From Candidatus Lambdaproteobacteria bacterium RIFOXYD2_FULL_50_16 (GTDB lineage Bacteria > SAR324 > XYD2-FULL-50-16), in contig MFNE01000036.1 in the NCBI GenBank assembly GCA_001783695.1, positions 17,140 to 65,886 of the forward strand: a DNA stretch of 48,747 bases, written 5' to 3'. A model generated the notes under the pieces. It made no database searches and was not told the origin of the DNA. It was given only the letters and a program-made list of their open reading frames with translations. Each line of letters begins with the position of its first letter. Position 1 is the first letter of the stretch. Both the position numbers and the translations under genes were made by a program. Below are positions 1 to 8,635 of this stretch, piece after piece.

Positions 1-387
1 GCTAGTCAAGCGGCTTAATACCTTGCCAACTGGGTTTTTGTCGTAATATTTGCGAGGCAGGGCCAAACAGTGGCGGAAAAGGTCTTTGCGTAAATCAGCA
101 ATGGCCATTTGACCAGCCCGTTGCAAACTATAGGTATAAACCCCATCGGCCAGATACCCCACCAGCACCGCCCCCGCCATGGCCCCGACCGAGATTAAAA
201 GCCCTTGAGTGTTGGTTTTAACCAGCTCGACATCAATAATATGGACGATCAGCCAAGGTAAAAAGAGGGTGGTCGCAATCCCAAAGGGTAAGGCTAAGAC
301 GGAAGCCCAAATCCACTTACGGTAGGGAACGACATATTCCCAAAAAAAGCGGAGCAACCGTAAATCTGTTTTTTTAGTGTTTTGCAA
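1..387 (-). CDS. ABC exporter half-transporter, N-terminal part (cut by window edge)
   Basis: The frame is open from a TTG at 385-387 to base 1, giving 129 codons of a truncated protein. An AGGAGG Shine-Dalgarno lies 6 bases upstream of the TTG, which decides the start. The visible part is the first half of an exporter transmembrane domain: two hydrophobic helices (about residues 22-43 and 57-78) and then the loop with YYDKNPVGKVLSRLT, typical of MsbA/MdlB-type ABC exporters. The gene overlaps the preceding half-transporter by 14 bases, so the two are probably translated together and form a heterodimer. The nucleotide-binding domain is outside the window, so the substrate and the state of its ATPase site cannot be judged. 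Confidence 0.85.
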   Translation of the reverse strand, partial: MQNTKKTDLRLLRFFWEYVVPYRKWIWASVLALPFGIATTLFLPWLIVHIIDVELVKTNTQGLLISVGAMAGAVLVGYLADGVYTYSLQRAGQMAIADLRKDLFRHCLALPRKYYDKNPVGKVLSRLTS

Positions 388-2125
388 GGCTGCCCTCCTG
401 CTGCAAAGCCCAGGTACTTTGGTAAATTCCAGGTTGCTCAATGAGGTTCGCATGCCGCCCCTGTTGCACCACTTGACCTTGATCTAGTACTAAAATCTGG
501 TCCGCTGATTCTAGGGCCCTAACCCGGTGGCTAACAATCAAAAGGCTTTGCGCAGTATCTCGTTTTAGGATTTGGCTTAAAAGAAATCGCTCGGTTTCAT
601 AGTCCACCGCCGAAAGGACATTGTCCAAAATCAAAAGCCCCGTTTTGGCCGCTAAAGCGCGGGCTAACGCGATTCGTTGTTTTTGACCACCTGACAGCAT
701 GATCCCGCGCTCCCCTACCAGGGTGTCTAATCCTAAGGGAAAGCGGGCGACCTCGTCTTTAAGAGCCGACTTTTGTACGATCGCCAATAGTTCCTGGTCG
801 CTCAAATCCCCTTGTGCCCCAAACAGGATGTTGTTTTTGACGCTGTCTGAAAAGAGAAACACCTCTTGGCTGACGGTGCGGATCACTTGGCGCAGATCGG
901 CGGGATGAAGGTTGACCAATTCCTCGCTGCCAAGCCTTATTTGGCCAGCACCCACCGGCAAATGGCCGTTGAGACAGTTTACTAAAGTAGTTTTGCCAGA
1001 GCCAATCTTGCCTAAAATCCCTAAGGTTTGCCCAGGCTTGATCGTAAAGCTGATTCCTCTTAGCAGGGGTTCACCGCCTGGGTACGCAAAGCTTAGGTTG
1101 TCCACCACTAGGCCTTGCTCAAAAAGCTGGGTGGGTTGGGGATGGCGTTTGAGGTCTTGGCGGGGGGTCTCTTGCTTTAAAATGGTTTCAATCGAATCAA
1201 TCCCCACCATTCCCTGTTGGTACAGCGTGGTCAGCCAGCCCAAGCCCATGATCGGGTGGGTGAGGAGAGCGGCGTAGGCGATAAACTCGGTCAACTCGCC
1301 TATACTGAATTGGTGCTGGATTACATAATATCCACCCAGGGTCAAAACCAAAACCTTTAGAATATTTTCGAGGTTGCCTAAAATGGGCATTAGAAAACTC
1401 CTAAGCAGGCTAATTTTTAGGGTTTCATCGATCAATCGGTCATTTTGTCCGTTAAATCGCCCTGCGGTCCAGCCTTCCAAGCTAAATCCTTTCACGACCT
1501 CGACCCCACTCAAGGAGGAGACAATAAACCCAGAAAGCTCTTGTAGCCTTGATTGGCGCAGGTGCATATGTGCTACCATATAACTCATGCCGAAGCGCAC
1601 CAGCCCGAACACCAACACCACTGGCAACACGCAAAACAAGGTCAGCTCGGGGCTTAGCTGCCACATCATATAAGGGGTAAGGCTCAAAGCCGAAAGAATA
1701 TTAAAAAACTGCATGATCCCAAAACCCGCCAAGAGTCGCAGCCCAGTAATGTCGTTTTGCAGCCGCGAGATAATCGCCCCGACCTCGTTTTTGTCGTGAT
1801 AGTTTTTCTCTAGATGGGTCAACTTTTCAAAAAGGCGGTTTTTAACCTCTGCCTCAACCCGCCGGCCTGGATTAAAAAACATCACCCTAGAGAGGGTCCG
1901 CACCCCAACCACAGCCAAGGCCAATAGCAAGATCATGGTGAGCACGTGGCGCAAGTGGGTTTGATCTTGGCCTTGGGGGTTGTTACTTAAAAAATCAATC
2001 GCCTCTTTTAAATAACCAGGAACCGAGACGGTCATTAGGTTGGTCGCGAAAATGGCCAAGATTCCGGTGCTGTAGGCCCACTTGTGCCGGGCAAGTTGGG
2101 CAAATAAAAAGCGGTATCTGGTCAT
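374..2125 (-). CDS. ABC exporter half-transporter with degenerate ATPase site (MdlA/YheI-like)
   Basis: A fused exporter of 583 residues: about six membrane helices (residues 1-310) and then an ATPase domain. Walker A is GKIGSGKTT (from residue 372), the signature is LSGGQKQR (about 475), Walker B is LLILDN (D501) and the switch is IVSHR. The residue after the Walker B Asp, normally the catalytic Glu, is Asn (N502), followed by VLSAVD. The MdlA/YheI/BmrC class of heterodimeric exporters likewise lacks this Glu and relies on the partner's site. The second half-transporter begins inside the end of this gene, consistent with a heterodimer. The ATG overlaps the stop of a tiny upstream ORF (ATGA). 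The family includes multidrug and lipid exporters; the substrate is not predictable here. Confidence 0.93.
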   Translation of the reverse strand: MTRYRFLFAQLARHKWAYSTGILAIFATNLMTVSVPGYLKEAIDFLSNNPQGQDQTHLRHVLTMILLLALAVVGVRTLSRVMFFNPGRRVEAEVKNRLFEKLTHLEKNYHDKNEVGAIISRLQNDITGLRLLAGFGIMQFFNILSALSLTPYMMWQLSPELTLFCVLPVVLVFGLVRFGMSYMVAHMHLRQSRLQELSGFIVSSLSGVEVVKGFSLEGWTAGRFNGQNDRLIDETLKISLLRSFLMPILGNLENILKVLVLTLGGYYVIQHQFSIGELTEFIAYAALLTHPIMGLGWLTTLYQQGMVGIDSIETILKQETPRQDLKRHPQPTQLFEQGLVVDNLSFAYPGGEPLLRGISFTIKPGQTLGILGKIGSGKTTLVNCLNGHLPVGAGQIRLGSEELVNLHPADLRQVIRTVSQEVFLFSDSVKNNILFGAQGDLSDQELLAIVQKSALKDEVARFPLGLDTLVGERGIMLSGGQKQRIALARALAAKTGLLILDNVLSAVDYETERFLLSQILKRDTAQSLLIVSHRVRALESADQILVLDQGQVVQQGRHANLIEQPGIYQSTWALQQEGSLAKH

Positions 2126-2220
2126 TGAAATCCTTTAGTGTAATGGGAAACTAGCAGGGTCCGGCAATTCGGACAATAAGTGGCTTTACCAAAGCGCCCT
2201 TTGGCGCAATAATGGGACAA
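2122..2220 (-). CDS. Possible 32-residue zinc-ribbon-like ORF
   Basis: A short frame whose TGA overlaps the ATG of the ABC half-transporter (ATGA at 2122-2125), the arrangement of coupled genes. The peptide contains HYC followed 10 residues later by CPNC, so it has Cys/His ligands like a minimal zinc ribbon. A TTG at 2218-2220 is a possible start, but the Shine-Dalgarno (GGGG about 8 bases upstream) is weak. The frame stays open further upstream, where it would overlap the divergent lipoprotein gene at 2243. I do not recognise a family. It could be chance reading of a leader region. Confidence 0.3.
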   Translation of the reverse strand: MSHYCAKGRFGKATYCPNCRTLLVSHYTKGFQ

Positions 2221-2242
2221 ACTTTTTTCCCCAAGGTCTTTT

Positions 2243-3397
2243 ATGGGTCGATGGATGCTTTTTGGGGGGGTGGCTCTGGTTCTAATGGGCTGCGAAACCC
2301 GCACAATGGAAGAGGCCTTTCCGAGCCATTTTGCAGGACCTAGAGAAAAAGAATGGGTTATTTACACCGATCCTCAAGACCTGCCGAACGAGATTGTCCG
2401 GGCGTTGCCCACCGATTATCAACTGATCAATCAAGGGGGCTACCTAACCCTACTGCTGGACCGTACAGGAATCATCGAAAGGCCCAGGTTTCGGATGGTC
2501 GATTTTTCACTTTTTCAGCACAACCGCGAATTTTTGGGCGAGATTGGCAAATTAAAGGGTGAACATCGCCAAGGAATGGGGCTTCATGGCTTTCCTCATG
2601 TCTATGCTTCCGCACCAAAATTAGAACCCGAATCAGTACTCCGCTTGGAGGGGATGCTTTTTTGGCGGCGGTTTTACCTAGCCTACCAAAGGGTGGGGGG
2701 GCCTAATCCCGATCCTTTGGCCGCGGCCTTTGTTGGCCGGTGGCAGGGAAATTTGTTGGATCCACAAATGGTGGAGATCCTGATTGAAGTCGAGTCTTGG
2801 ATGGAGCACCCAGAAAAACATTTTGATCGGACTGTAGCCAAACAGATTAGAACTCGGCATTTGAGTCTGCCCCCCTTGAGTCTTGCCGCTCAAAGTCCCT
2901 ATACCCAAGCCATTAAAGGACAAGACGAATTGGATTTAGAATTGGCCTTAGGGGTCGCAATTGAGTTTAAACGCCAAGGGCCTTGGGCAGAGCCAGAGCT
3001 TTATCAAGGTTTGGTGGTAGCACTGGAAAAAGCCGGGCTCTTGCTTTTTAAAGAGTCACCAGAGATTTCCAGGTTCGCCTTGGCTGCCTTTGTCCCTCAA
3101 GGGGTTAAGGGGCCTTCCCTGGCCTATTTAGCCCCCAAACGGGCCCAAGCCCTAGCCTCGCAATTCGCCCACTTTAACCAGTTGGGTGCCCAAGCTCAAT
3201 GGGCTGCAGAGGAGCCGTCGCGGTTAAAACTGGGCCGTTACCCCGACGAGTCTGAATTAAGTCAGCGAGAGTCCGAAAAATTGGCTTCCGTCCAAATCCT
3301 TAACCAAAAAGCCCCGCAACGAGTGAATTTATATCGCCCGCCCCGCCTTTTTACAGACCCCCAAACTAGACCCCTCTCGGGCAAAAGGACCCCATGA
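2243..3397 (+). CDS. Predicted lipoprotein of unknown function
   Basis: A 384-residue protein with a lipoprotein signal: charged MGRW start, hydrophobic stretch and LVLMGC lipobox, which would leave Cys17 as the acylated N-terminus. The mature part is soluble and rich in Leu, Pro and aromatic residues, with no second membrane helix. I recognise no enzymatic motif or family. The start ATG has AAGG about 5 bases upstream. The stop overlaps the start of nnr by 4 bases (ATGA), so the two are probably cotranscribed, although nothing in the protein suggests a link to nucleotide repair. The protein is likely anchored in the inner or outer membrane facing the periplasm. Confidence 0.8.
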   Translation: MGRWMLFGGVALVLMGCETRTMEEAFPSHFAGPREKEWVIYTDPQDLPNEIVRALPTDYQLINQGGYLTLLLDRTGIIERPRFRMVDFSLFQHNREFLGEIGKLKGEHRQGMGLHGFPHVYASAPKLEPESVLRLEGMLFWRRFYLAYQRVGGPNPDPLAAAFVGRWQGNLLDPQMVEILIEVESWMEHPEKHFDRTVAKQIRTRHLSLPPLSLAAQSPYTQAIKGQDELDLELALGVAIEFKRQGPWAEPELYQGLVVALEKAGLLLFKESPEISRFALAAFVPQGVKGPSLAYLAPKRAQALASQFAHFNQLGAQAQWAAEEPSRLKLGRYPDESELSQRESEKLASVQILNQKAPQRVNLYRPPRLFTDPQTRPLSGKRTP

Positions 3398-4863
3398 AAT
3401 TAGCACCCGCTTTGGCCATGGCCGATTTGGACAAAAAAACCATTGCTGAAAAGGGAATCCCTGGCTTGGTCTTGATGGAAAATGCGGCTCGCTCTGTAAT
3501 AGAGGCCTGCCGGGATTGGCTGGCTTCTGGGCCCACCTGCTGGATTTTTTGCGGTCCAGGCAATAACGGCGGAGATGGATACGCTTTAGGGCGGCTTTTG
3601 ATCAACCATGGCCTGGAGGTCAATCTGATTTCTTTGGGCGCTCCGCGCACCCCAGACGCAATCAAAAATGAGCAGCTATACCGGCAGTTTGGTAAGGTGA
3701 TTAGTTTTGACGATCTGCTGTCTATCCTGATCCGCCCAGAGCCCCATGACCTTATTTTTGACGCTCTTTTAGGCACTGGGACCAACAGCCCTTTGACTGG
3801 TCAGATAGCCGAAGCGGTCGGATGGATCAACCGGGCGCAGGGCCGAGTGCTGTCTTTGGATCTGCCCAGCGGGATTGATGCGAGTACAGGCGACGAATTG
3901 GGGCTTTCGATTAAGGCCGAGCGAACGGTGACCTTTCAAATGGAAATGCCCGGTCACCATTTGCACCCAGGCAAGGCGCACCGGGGCGAATTGATTTGTA
4001 GTAAAATCAGTATTTGGGAGGAGCCGTTAGCGTCAAAATTTTTCCTCTTAGACAAGCAAGAAGCCAAAGCCCTGATGCCCCGCCGGGACCCAACCGCTTA
4101 TAAACAGCAACTAGGGCATTTAGGGGTTTTGGCCGGGAGTCCAGGTATGATGGGCGCGGCCATTTTGGCTGGCCGGGCGGCACTTTATGCAGGTGCAGGA
4201 CTGGTGACACTTTTGGTGCCTAAGGCGGAGCTAAACGCGGGTCTCGCAGCCGCCCCCGAATTGATGAGCCAAGCTCGCGAGGTGTTAACCCCAGAGGACC
4301 TTGCGCGTTTTGATGCGCTGGTGATTGGCCCTGGATTAGGGCGAAATCCTCAAGATTGGGCCCAATATGCCGATTATATAGCGGGCTATCCTGGTCCTGT
4401 GTTACTTGATGCAGACGCCTTCTCAGGGCTTAAGGGAATCCATGGTTTAAAACCAGAGCGGATGGTTTTAACCCCTCATCCAGGTGAGTTTGCCCGTATT
4501 TCGGGTTTGGAAGCGCCTAAAAGTAATGGAAAACGGATCGGTCAAGCGTTGGCCTATGCTGGGCGGGAGCAAGTGGTTTTGCTGCTTAAGGGCGGGCCTT
4601 CTATTTTAGCCAATCCCGAGGGTGAGCTTTGGATCAATGGTACCGGGAATCCTGGAATGGCTACAGCCGGTTCAGGGGATGTTTTAAGTGGGATCATTGG
4701 GGCTTTTTTGGCGCGAAAACTCAGCCCTTGGAATGCCGCCCGGTTGGGGTGCTGGCTCCATGGCAAGGCTGGAGATTTAGAGGCCCAATCCGGTTCCCAA
4801 GAAAGCCTAACGGCCAGCCACTTGATCAACCGCTTAGCTGAAGCCTTTAATAGCTTGAACTAA
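3394..4863 (+). CDS. nnr: Bifunctional NAD(P)H-hydrate epimerase / ADP-dependent dehydratase
   Basis: The protein repairs NADHX and NADPHX, the hydrated forms of NAD(P)H. At 489 residues it is the usual fused length. The N-terminal YjeF epimerase domain (about 1-210) shows PGNNGGDGYALGR, DALLGTG and LDLPSGIDASTG. The C-terminal ribokinase-like dehydratase domain (about 225-489) shows GSPGMMGAAILAGRAAL, DALVIGPGLG, LLDADAF, LTPHPGEFA and the nucleotide loop NGTGNPGMATAGSGDVLSG. All signature motifs are present, so both activities are expected. Translation is probably coupled to the upstream lipoprotein gene through the 4-base overlap. Confidence 0.96.
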   Translation: MKLAPALAMADLDKKTIAEKGIPGLVLMENAARSVIEACRDWLASGPTCWIFCGPGNNGGDGYALGRLLINHGLEVNLISLGAPRTPDAIKNEQLYRQFGKVISFDDLLSILIRPEPHDLIFDALLGTGTNSPLTGQIAEAVGWINRAQGRVLSLDLPSGIDASTGDELGLSIKAERTVTFQMEMPGHHLHPGKAHRGELICSKISIWEEPLASKFFLLDKQEAKALMPRRDPTAYKQQLGHLGVLAGSPGMMGAAILAGRAALYAGAGLVTLLVPKAELNAGLAAAPELMSQAREVLTPEDLARFDALVIGPGLGRNPQDWAQYADYIAGYPGPVLLDADAFSGLKGIHGLKPERMVLTPHPGEFARISGLEAPKSNGKRIGQALAYAGREQVVLLLKGGPSILANPEGELWINGTGNPGMATAGSGDVLSGIIGAFLARKLSPWNAARLGCWLHGKAGDLEAQSGSQESLTASHLINRLAEAFNSLN

Positions 4864-4942
4864 CGGGGATCAACGATATAATAAGTGGTGGAAGTTGGCT
4901 CTACCTAGGTGCGATTATACCCAAAAAAAGCCAGGGTGGTTT

Positions 4943-4961
4943 CCTTTTTTTTAAAAAAAGG
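4943..4961. repeat. A/T palindrome downstream of nnr
   Basis: CC followed by eight T, seven A and GG: arms of 9 bases around a single central base, with no proper loop. It sits about 80 bases after nnr and faces the end of the minus-strand small-protein operon, so it could act in transcript ending on either strand. The lack of a loop makes it a poor classical hairpin. Confidence 0.25.
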
Positions 4962-5019
4962 GATTTGGTCCAGACTTTTCAAACTCAAGACAACTAAAAG
5001 TCTCACCTCCAGGCGCTAG

Positions 5020-5044
5020 ACCTGATCCCATCCTCGAACTCGGA
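5020..5044 (+). other. 5S rRNA-like sequence fragment
   Basis: This 25-base stretch matches the conserved 5S rRNA segment CCTGATCCCATCCCGAACTCGG (helix III and loop C), with one inserted T after CCATCC. The surroundings do not form a complete 5S gene: the following bases do not continue the usual GAAGTGAAAC, and I see no closing helix I. It reads as a relic or a borrowed segment lying between nnr and the end of a small convergent gene. The match is from memory of the 5S consensus, not from a covariance search. Confidence 0.35.
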
Positions 5045-5085
5045 CCGGGGCCTAACTTCTTAATAAAAAGCCTGAATCTTACCCC

Positions 5086-5358
5086 TTAACCTGCTTGTGG
5101 GTCGCTGTCGCCAGACTTGCCCTTTTTTTCAGCAGCGTAGCGTTTTAGGTCTTCCGCTTTTTGCTTGATCAACTCTTCAAGCTTGTTTTTTTGGGCTAAA
5201 AGTTCGTCTAAGTCTAGTCCACTACCAAGCTTAAACGACTTAGGTAACCCGTCCAAGATTTCTTGTAACTCTTCCTGGTTTTTATTGGCTAATGCTTGCG
5301 CAAAATAGCCAGCAGCCAAACCGGCGCTTAACCCTATAAAAAAAGCTTTGGCGCTCAT
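5086..5358 (-). CDS. Small membrane-anchored coiled-coil protein
   Basis: A 90-residue protein with one N-terminal hydrophobic helix (about residues 4-24, with the Gly/Ala-rich spacing GLSAGLAAG), then a charged helical tail rich in Glu, Leu and Lys (about 27-78) that should form a coiled coil, and a polar end. The architecture resembles YtxH-like or other small stress-associated membrane proteins, but I cannot name a family. Its ATG overlaps the stop of the upstream 32-residue membrane peptide by 4 bases, so the two are probably translated together and may interact. Confidence 0.75.
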   Translation of the reverse strand: MSAKAFFIGLSAGLAAGYFAQALANKNQEELQEILDGLPKSFKLGSGLDLDELLAQKNKLEELIKQKAEDLKRYAAEKKGKSGDSDPQAG

Positions 5359-5453
5359 TTTTTCTCGACTGCTTTGCCGTACAGAAAAAATAGACCCAAG
5401 TAAACTGCACAGATGGCACCGAAAGTTGCCAAGATTTCAATTTCGTGAGACAT
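5355..5453 (-). CDS. 32-residue single-span membrane peptide
   Basis: A short gene with strong support: AGGAGG lies 5 bases before the ATG, a good promoter lies further upstream, and its TGA overlaps the next ATG by 4 bases. The peptide begins MSHEIEIL, has one hydrophobic span (about residues 8-25, ending GLFFLYG), and finishes KAVEKK. The acidic start and basic end favour a single membrane helix with the C-terminus in the cytoplasm. Its size and shape recall accessory subunits such as CydX or CcoQ, but no sequence family was recognised. The likely partner is the coiled-coil protein encoded directly downstream. Confidence 0.75.
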   Translation of the reverse strand: MSHEIEILATFGAICAVYLGLFFLYGKAVEKK

Positions 5454-5484
5454 GATTCCCTCCTAGAGTTTTGATATCGGCCCG

Positions 5485-5513
5485 ACTATACCCTAGCCCT
5501 ATCTGGGTGACAA
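5485..5513 (-). promoter_or_regulatory. Promoter of the small membrane protein pair
   Basis: Read on the minus strand: -35 TTGTCA (5508-5513), a 17-base spacer and -10 TATAGT (5485-5490), about 30 bases before the AGGAGG and ATG of the 32-residue peptide. Both boxes are one base from the sigma70 consensus. Confidence 0.65.
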
Positions 5514-5626
5514 CCAAAAATTACTTCATTTTGGCTAGGTTAAAAATTAAGTTTATTGGGGCTTTTTCAATCACTTTGTTTTAGGTAAGATCACGGCAAC
5601 ACCAACCACCAACCCTTAAGTAAAAT

Positions 5627-6181
5627 ATGGAAGGAATCTTTAACGAACTCGGCCACAAAATGAAGAAGGCCGCTGAACACTTAGACCTGGAATTCAGTAA
5701 GGTCCGCACTGGGCGGGCGAATCCGCAGATTTTGGACCACGTGATGGTCGATTATTACGGAACCCCTACCGCATTAAATCAGGTGGGCAATCTAAGTGTG
5801 CCCGATCCCCAGATGATCGTGATTACCCCTTGGGAAAAAAAGATGTTAAGCGAGATTGAGAAGGCCATATTGCGTTCCGATCTGGGTCTGACGCCGCAAA
5901 ACGACGGCAATATTATCCGCTTGCCCATCCCCTCTCTGACCGAAGATCGGCGTAAGGACCTAGTAAAACAGGTTAAAAAAATGGTCGAGGAGGCCAAGAT
6001 CGCGGTTAGAAATCTTCGGCGTGATGGGAATGAGCGTTTAAAGAAGATGGAAAAAGACAAAGAGATTGGCCAAGACGAGCTTAAAACCGGTGAAGCTCGC
6101 ATCCAAAAGGTCACCGACGAGGCAATCTCTAAGATTGAGCAAAAGTTGGCTGCAAAAGAAAAAGAGTTAATGTCAATCTAG
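5627..6181 (+). CDS. frr: Ribosome recycling factor
   Basis: The protein splits post-termination ribosomes together with EF-G. At 184 residues it is the normal length. Recognisable family sequences are KVRTGRANPQIL near residue 26, DYYGTPTALNQVGNLSVPD, ITPWEKKMLSEIEKAI, the PIPSLTEDRRKDLVKQVKK block in the hinge region, and the C-terminal helix ending in a basic and acidic coiled coil. The start ATG has only a weak Shine-Dalgarno. frr often follows pyrH or tsf, but here it stands alone, with clpB and its own operator 100 bases downstream. Confidence 0.97.
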   Translation: MEGIFNELGHKMKKAAEHLDLEFSKVRTGRANPQILDHVMVDYYGTPTALNQVGNLSVPDPQMIVITPWEKKMLSEIEKAILRSDLGLTPQNDGNIIRLPIPSLTEDRRKDLVKQVKKMVEEAKIAVRNLRRDGNERLKKMEKDKEIGQDELKTGEARIQKVTDEAISKIEQKLAAKEKELMSI

Positions 6182-6230
6182 CCTGGACCACCCTATCAGG
6201 AGGCCCCTTTTGTTAGGTGGGGTTGATAGA

Positions 6231-6257
6231 TTAGCACTCTTAATGGTAGAGTGCTAA
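6231..6257 (+). promoter_or_regulatory. CIRCE operator (HrcA binding site)
   Basis: A perfect CIRCE inverted repeat: TTAGCACTC (6231-6239), 9-base spacer, GAGTGCTAA (6249-6257). HrcA binds this site and represses heat-shock genes; repression is relieved by heat as GroEL becomes occupied. It ends 26 bases before the ATG at 6284. The gene controlled is clpB, possibly with the two overlapping or adjacent genes downstream. hrcA itself is not in the window. Confidence 0.96.
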
Positions 6258-6283
6258 TCATCTCGAATCTCCTCAAAAGGCTT

Positions 6284-8635
6284 ATGAACAACTTTGATCC
6301 CATCGTCTTAGGCAGTATCGAACTGGCTCAGGCCGAAGCACTTAAACGAAAAAACCCAGAACTCACTGAAATCCATCTGCTTTGGGGCCTGATTGGCAAT
6401 CCTAAAACAGTTAGCCATAAACGGCTTGGTGAGGAAAAAAAGCTTCTAAAAGGGTTACTCGAAAAACTTCCTACCCTAAGCCACCAAAGTCTTGATGGAA
6501 TCAGGCCCAGTAGCCTACTTTCCGAATGGTTCACCCTGTCCGCAGCCGATGCCATCGGCTCGGGACGCGACCAGATCGCTGAAGCCGACCTCTTGCGGCA
6601 CCTAAACAAGGTTTTCCCTCAGCTCCAATTTGAAATGCCCGAAGGTCCCGGAGCAAGCGAGGTGCCTGATTTTTTAACCAACCTTAATGAACTGGCTGAT
6701 TCAGGGAAGTTAGACCCGGTTATTGGACGGGCGCAAGAGATTCGAAGAGTACAAGAGATTTTGTGCCGCCGCACCAAAAATAATCCCGTATTAGTGGGCA
6801 GCCCCGGGGTGGGTAAAACCGCCATTGTCGAAGGCTTGGCGGGCTTAATCCAGACAGGCAAAGTACCTGATATTATCCAGGGCAAAACCATCTATAGCTT
6901 GTCGATGGGGAGCCTGATGGCAGGTACCAAGTTCAGAGGTGACTTTGAACAGCGGATTGAGGAACTACTTAAGTTTGTCAAAGACAAGGGACGAGATGCA
7001 ATTTTGTTTATCGACGAGATTCACCTGCTTATTGGTGCGGGCAAGACCGAAGGGGCAATGGACGCAGCTAACCTACTTAAACCCGCGCTGGCCAGGGGAG
7101 ATTTAAACTGTATTGGGGCTACGACCCTTGATGAATATCAAAAACATATTGAGGCCGATTCGGCCTTAGAGCGGCGCTTTCATCAGGTGCGAGTGCATGA
7201 ACCCACTAAGGAAGACAGCATCCAAATTCTTATGGGGCTCAAAGAACGCCTGGAAATACACCACGGAATCGAAATCACTGAAGAGGCGATTGTTTCGGCG
7301 GTTTATCTTTCAGATCAATTTATAAGCGAGCGGTTTTTGCCGGATAAAGCAATTGATATTATAGACGAAGCTGCGGCAGGCCTAAAACTAAGCGCCGACT
7401 CTATGCCACCCGAACTGGCCGAGTTGGAGGCGTCGATTCAGTCCAAAAAAATTCTGGCCTCTGCCAGCCCTCATAAACACCTGGAGCAAGAGATTAAGGG
7501 GTTAGAGGCCCAATTCGCTGAAAAAAAACGCCAATGGGACGAAAAAACGTTAGACCTAAAACGAGTGGCCCAACTCAAAAAACACCATGAAGATTTGCAA
7601 TTTCAATTGCAAAAAGCAAAACAAGACAATGACTTTGAAGCGGCTAGCCGTTTGCAATATGGGGAGCTTCCAAAGTTAGAGGCCGAGCTTAAAAAATACG
7701 AGGTTACCTGGAAATTAACCCGGCTCAATATTGGCGAGGTTATCGCCAGGGCCACCGGGGTGCCGGTGGAGCGCGTTTTGCGCTCGAATCAGGAAAATTT
7801 GCTCAAGTTAGAAGATTTTTTGAACGATCGGGTCCTTGGCCAGTCAGGCCCCTTAGGTGAAATCGCCGATACTTTGATCGCCGCCCATGCAGGCCTGACC
7901 GACCAAAACCGGCCCATGGGTAGTTTTTTACTAATGGGGCCTTCAGGGGTGGGGAAAACCGAGACCGCTAAAGCAATTCAAGACTTTTTGTTCCAGTCGA
8001 ACCGCCATTTAATCCGCATTGATCTCTCGGAATTCCGCGAGTCCCACGCGGTGGCCAAACTGATTGGGGCTCCGCCAGGGTATGTGGGTTATGCTGAAGG
8101 GGGCGTATTGACCGAGCCAGTACGGAAAAATCCATATTCCGTATTGTTGTTTGATGAGATTGAAAAGGCCCACCCAGACTTTGCTGATATTCTGCTACAA
8201 GTCCTAGACGACGGGCGTTTGACCGACAACCACGGGCGCACGGCGAACTTTAAAAACTGCATTATTTTTATTACCACCAATCTCAAAGACCCTAAATCCT
8301 GGCTGAAACCAGAACTTTTGGGAAGGTTAGATGCGGTTTTGGAGTATAAACACCTCAGTGCTGAAACAGTGCACCAACTGATTGACCGGCAACTATTTGA
8401 GCTAAATGAGCGTTTAGAGGATCGGGGACTAAAACTTAGCCTTGATCCAGCGCTGATTGAACGGGTTCAGGCCGCCGGTTTTGATGAATCATATGGGGCC
8501 AGACCCCTTAACAGCGCCTTTAGTCGGCTTGTGGTTAAACCCTTATCCAAGGCACTTTTGCAGCAGCCAGGGCTTAACGGTGAGCAGTTAATGGGTCTTA
8601 ATGACAACCAACCTTGGTTTAGGCCCCATGGCTAG
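6284..8635 (+). CDS. clpB: ClpB-type disaggregase, short form
   Basis: An AAA+ unfoldase that with DnaK extracts proteins from aggregates. The ATG at 6284 (AAAGG upstream) is preferred over the in-frame GTG at 6251, which lies inside the CIRCE operator. Its 783 residues comprise an N domain (1-130), a first AAA domain with Walker A GSPGVGKT (172-179) and IDEIH (243-247), a coiled middle domain, and a second AAA domain with [18 protein letters not shown] and [19 protein letters not shown] in the middle domain matches ClpB rather than ClpA/ClpC. The protein is about 70 residues shorter than typical ClpB: the middle domain is about 20 shorter, and the segment before the second arginine finger (LLGRLDAV) is also reduced. 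The first pore loop has KFRG in place of KYRG. Confidence 0.92.
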   Translation: MNNFDPIVLGSIELAQAEALKRKNPELTEIHLLWGLIGNPKTVSHKRLGEEKKLLKGLLEKLPTLSHQSLDGIRPSSLLSEWFTLSAADAIGSGRDQIAEADLLRHLNKVFPQLQFEMPEGPGASEVPDFLTNLNELADSGKLDPVIGRAQEIRRVQEILCRRTKNNPVLVGSPGVGKTAIVEGLAGLIQTGKVPDIIQGKTIYSLSMGSLMAGTKFRGDFEQRIEELLKFVKDKGRDAILFIDEIHLLIGAGKTEGAMDAANLLKPALARGDLNCIGATTLDEYQKHIEADSALERRFHQVRVHEPTKEDSIQILMGLKERLEIHHGIEITEEAIVSAVYLSDQFISERFLPDKAIDIIDEAAAGLKLSADSMPPELAELEASIQSKKILASASPHKHLEQEIKGLEAQFAEKKRQWDEKTLDLKRVAQLKKHHEDLQFQLQKAKQDNDFEAASRLQYGELPKLEAELKKYEVTWKLTRLNIGEVIARATGVPVERVLRSNQENLLKLEDFLNDRVLGQSGPLGEIADTLIAAHAGLTDQNRPMGSFLLMGPSGVGKTETAKAIQDFLFQSNRHLIRIDLSEFRESHAVAKLIGAPPGYVGYAEGGVLTEPVRKNPYSVLLFDEIEKAHPDFADILLQVLDDGRLTDNHGRTANFKNCIIFITTNLKDPKSWLKPELLGRLDAVLEYKHLSAETVHQLIDRQLFELNERLEDRGLKLSLDPALIERVQAAGFDESYGARPLNSAFSRLVVKPLSKALLQQPGLNGEQLMGLNDNQPWFRPHG

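Noticed and set aside
6251-6283. GTG start of the clpB frame at 6251
   Set aside because: It lies inside the CIRCE operator; the ATG at 6284 has a ribosome site and starts the conserved N domain.
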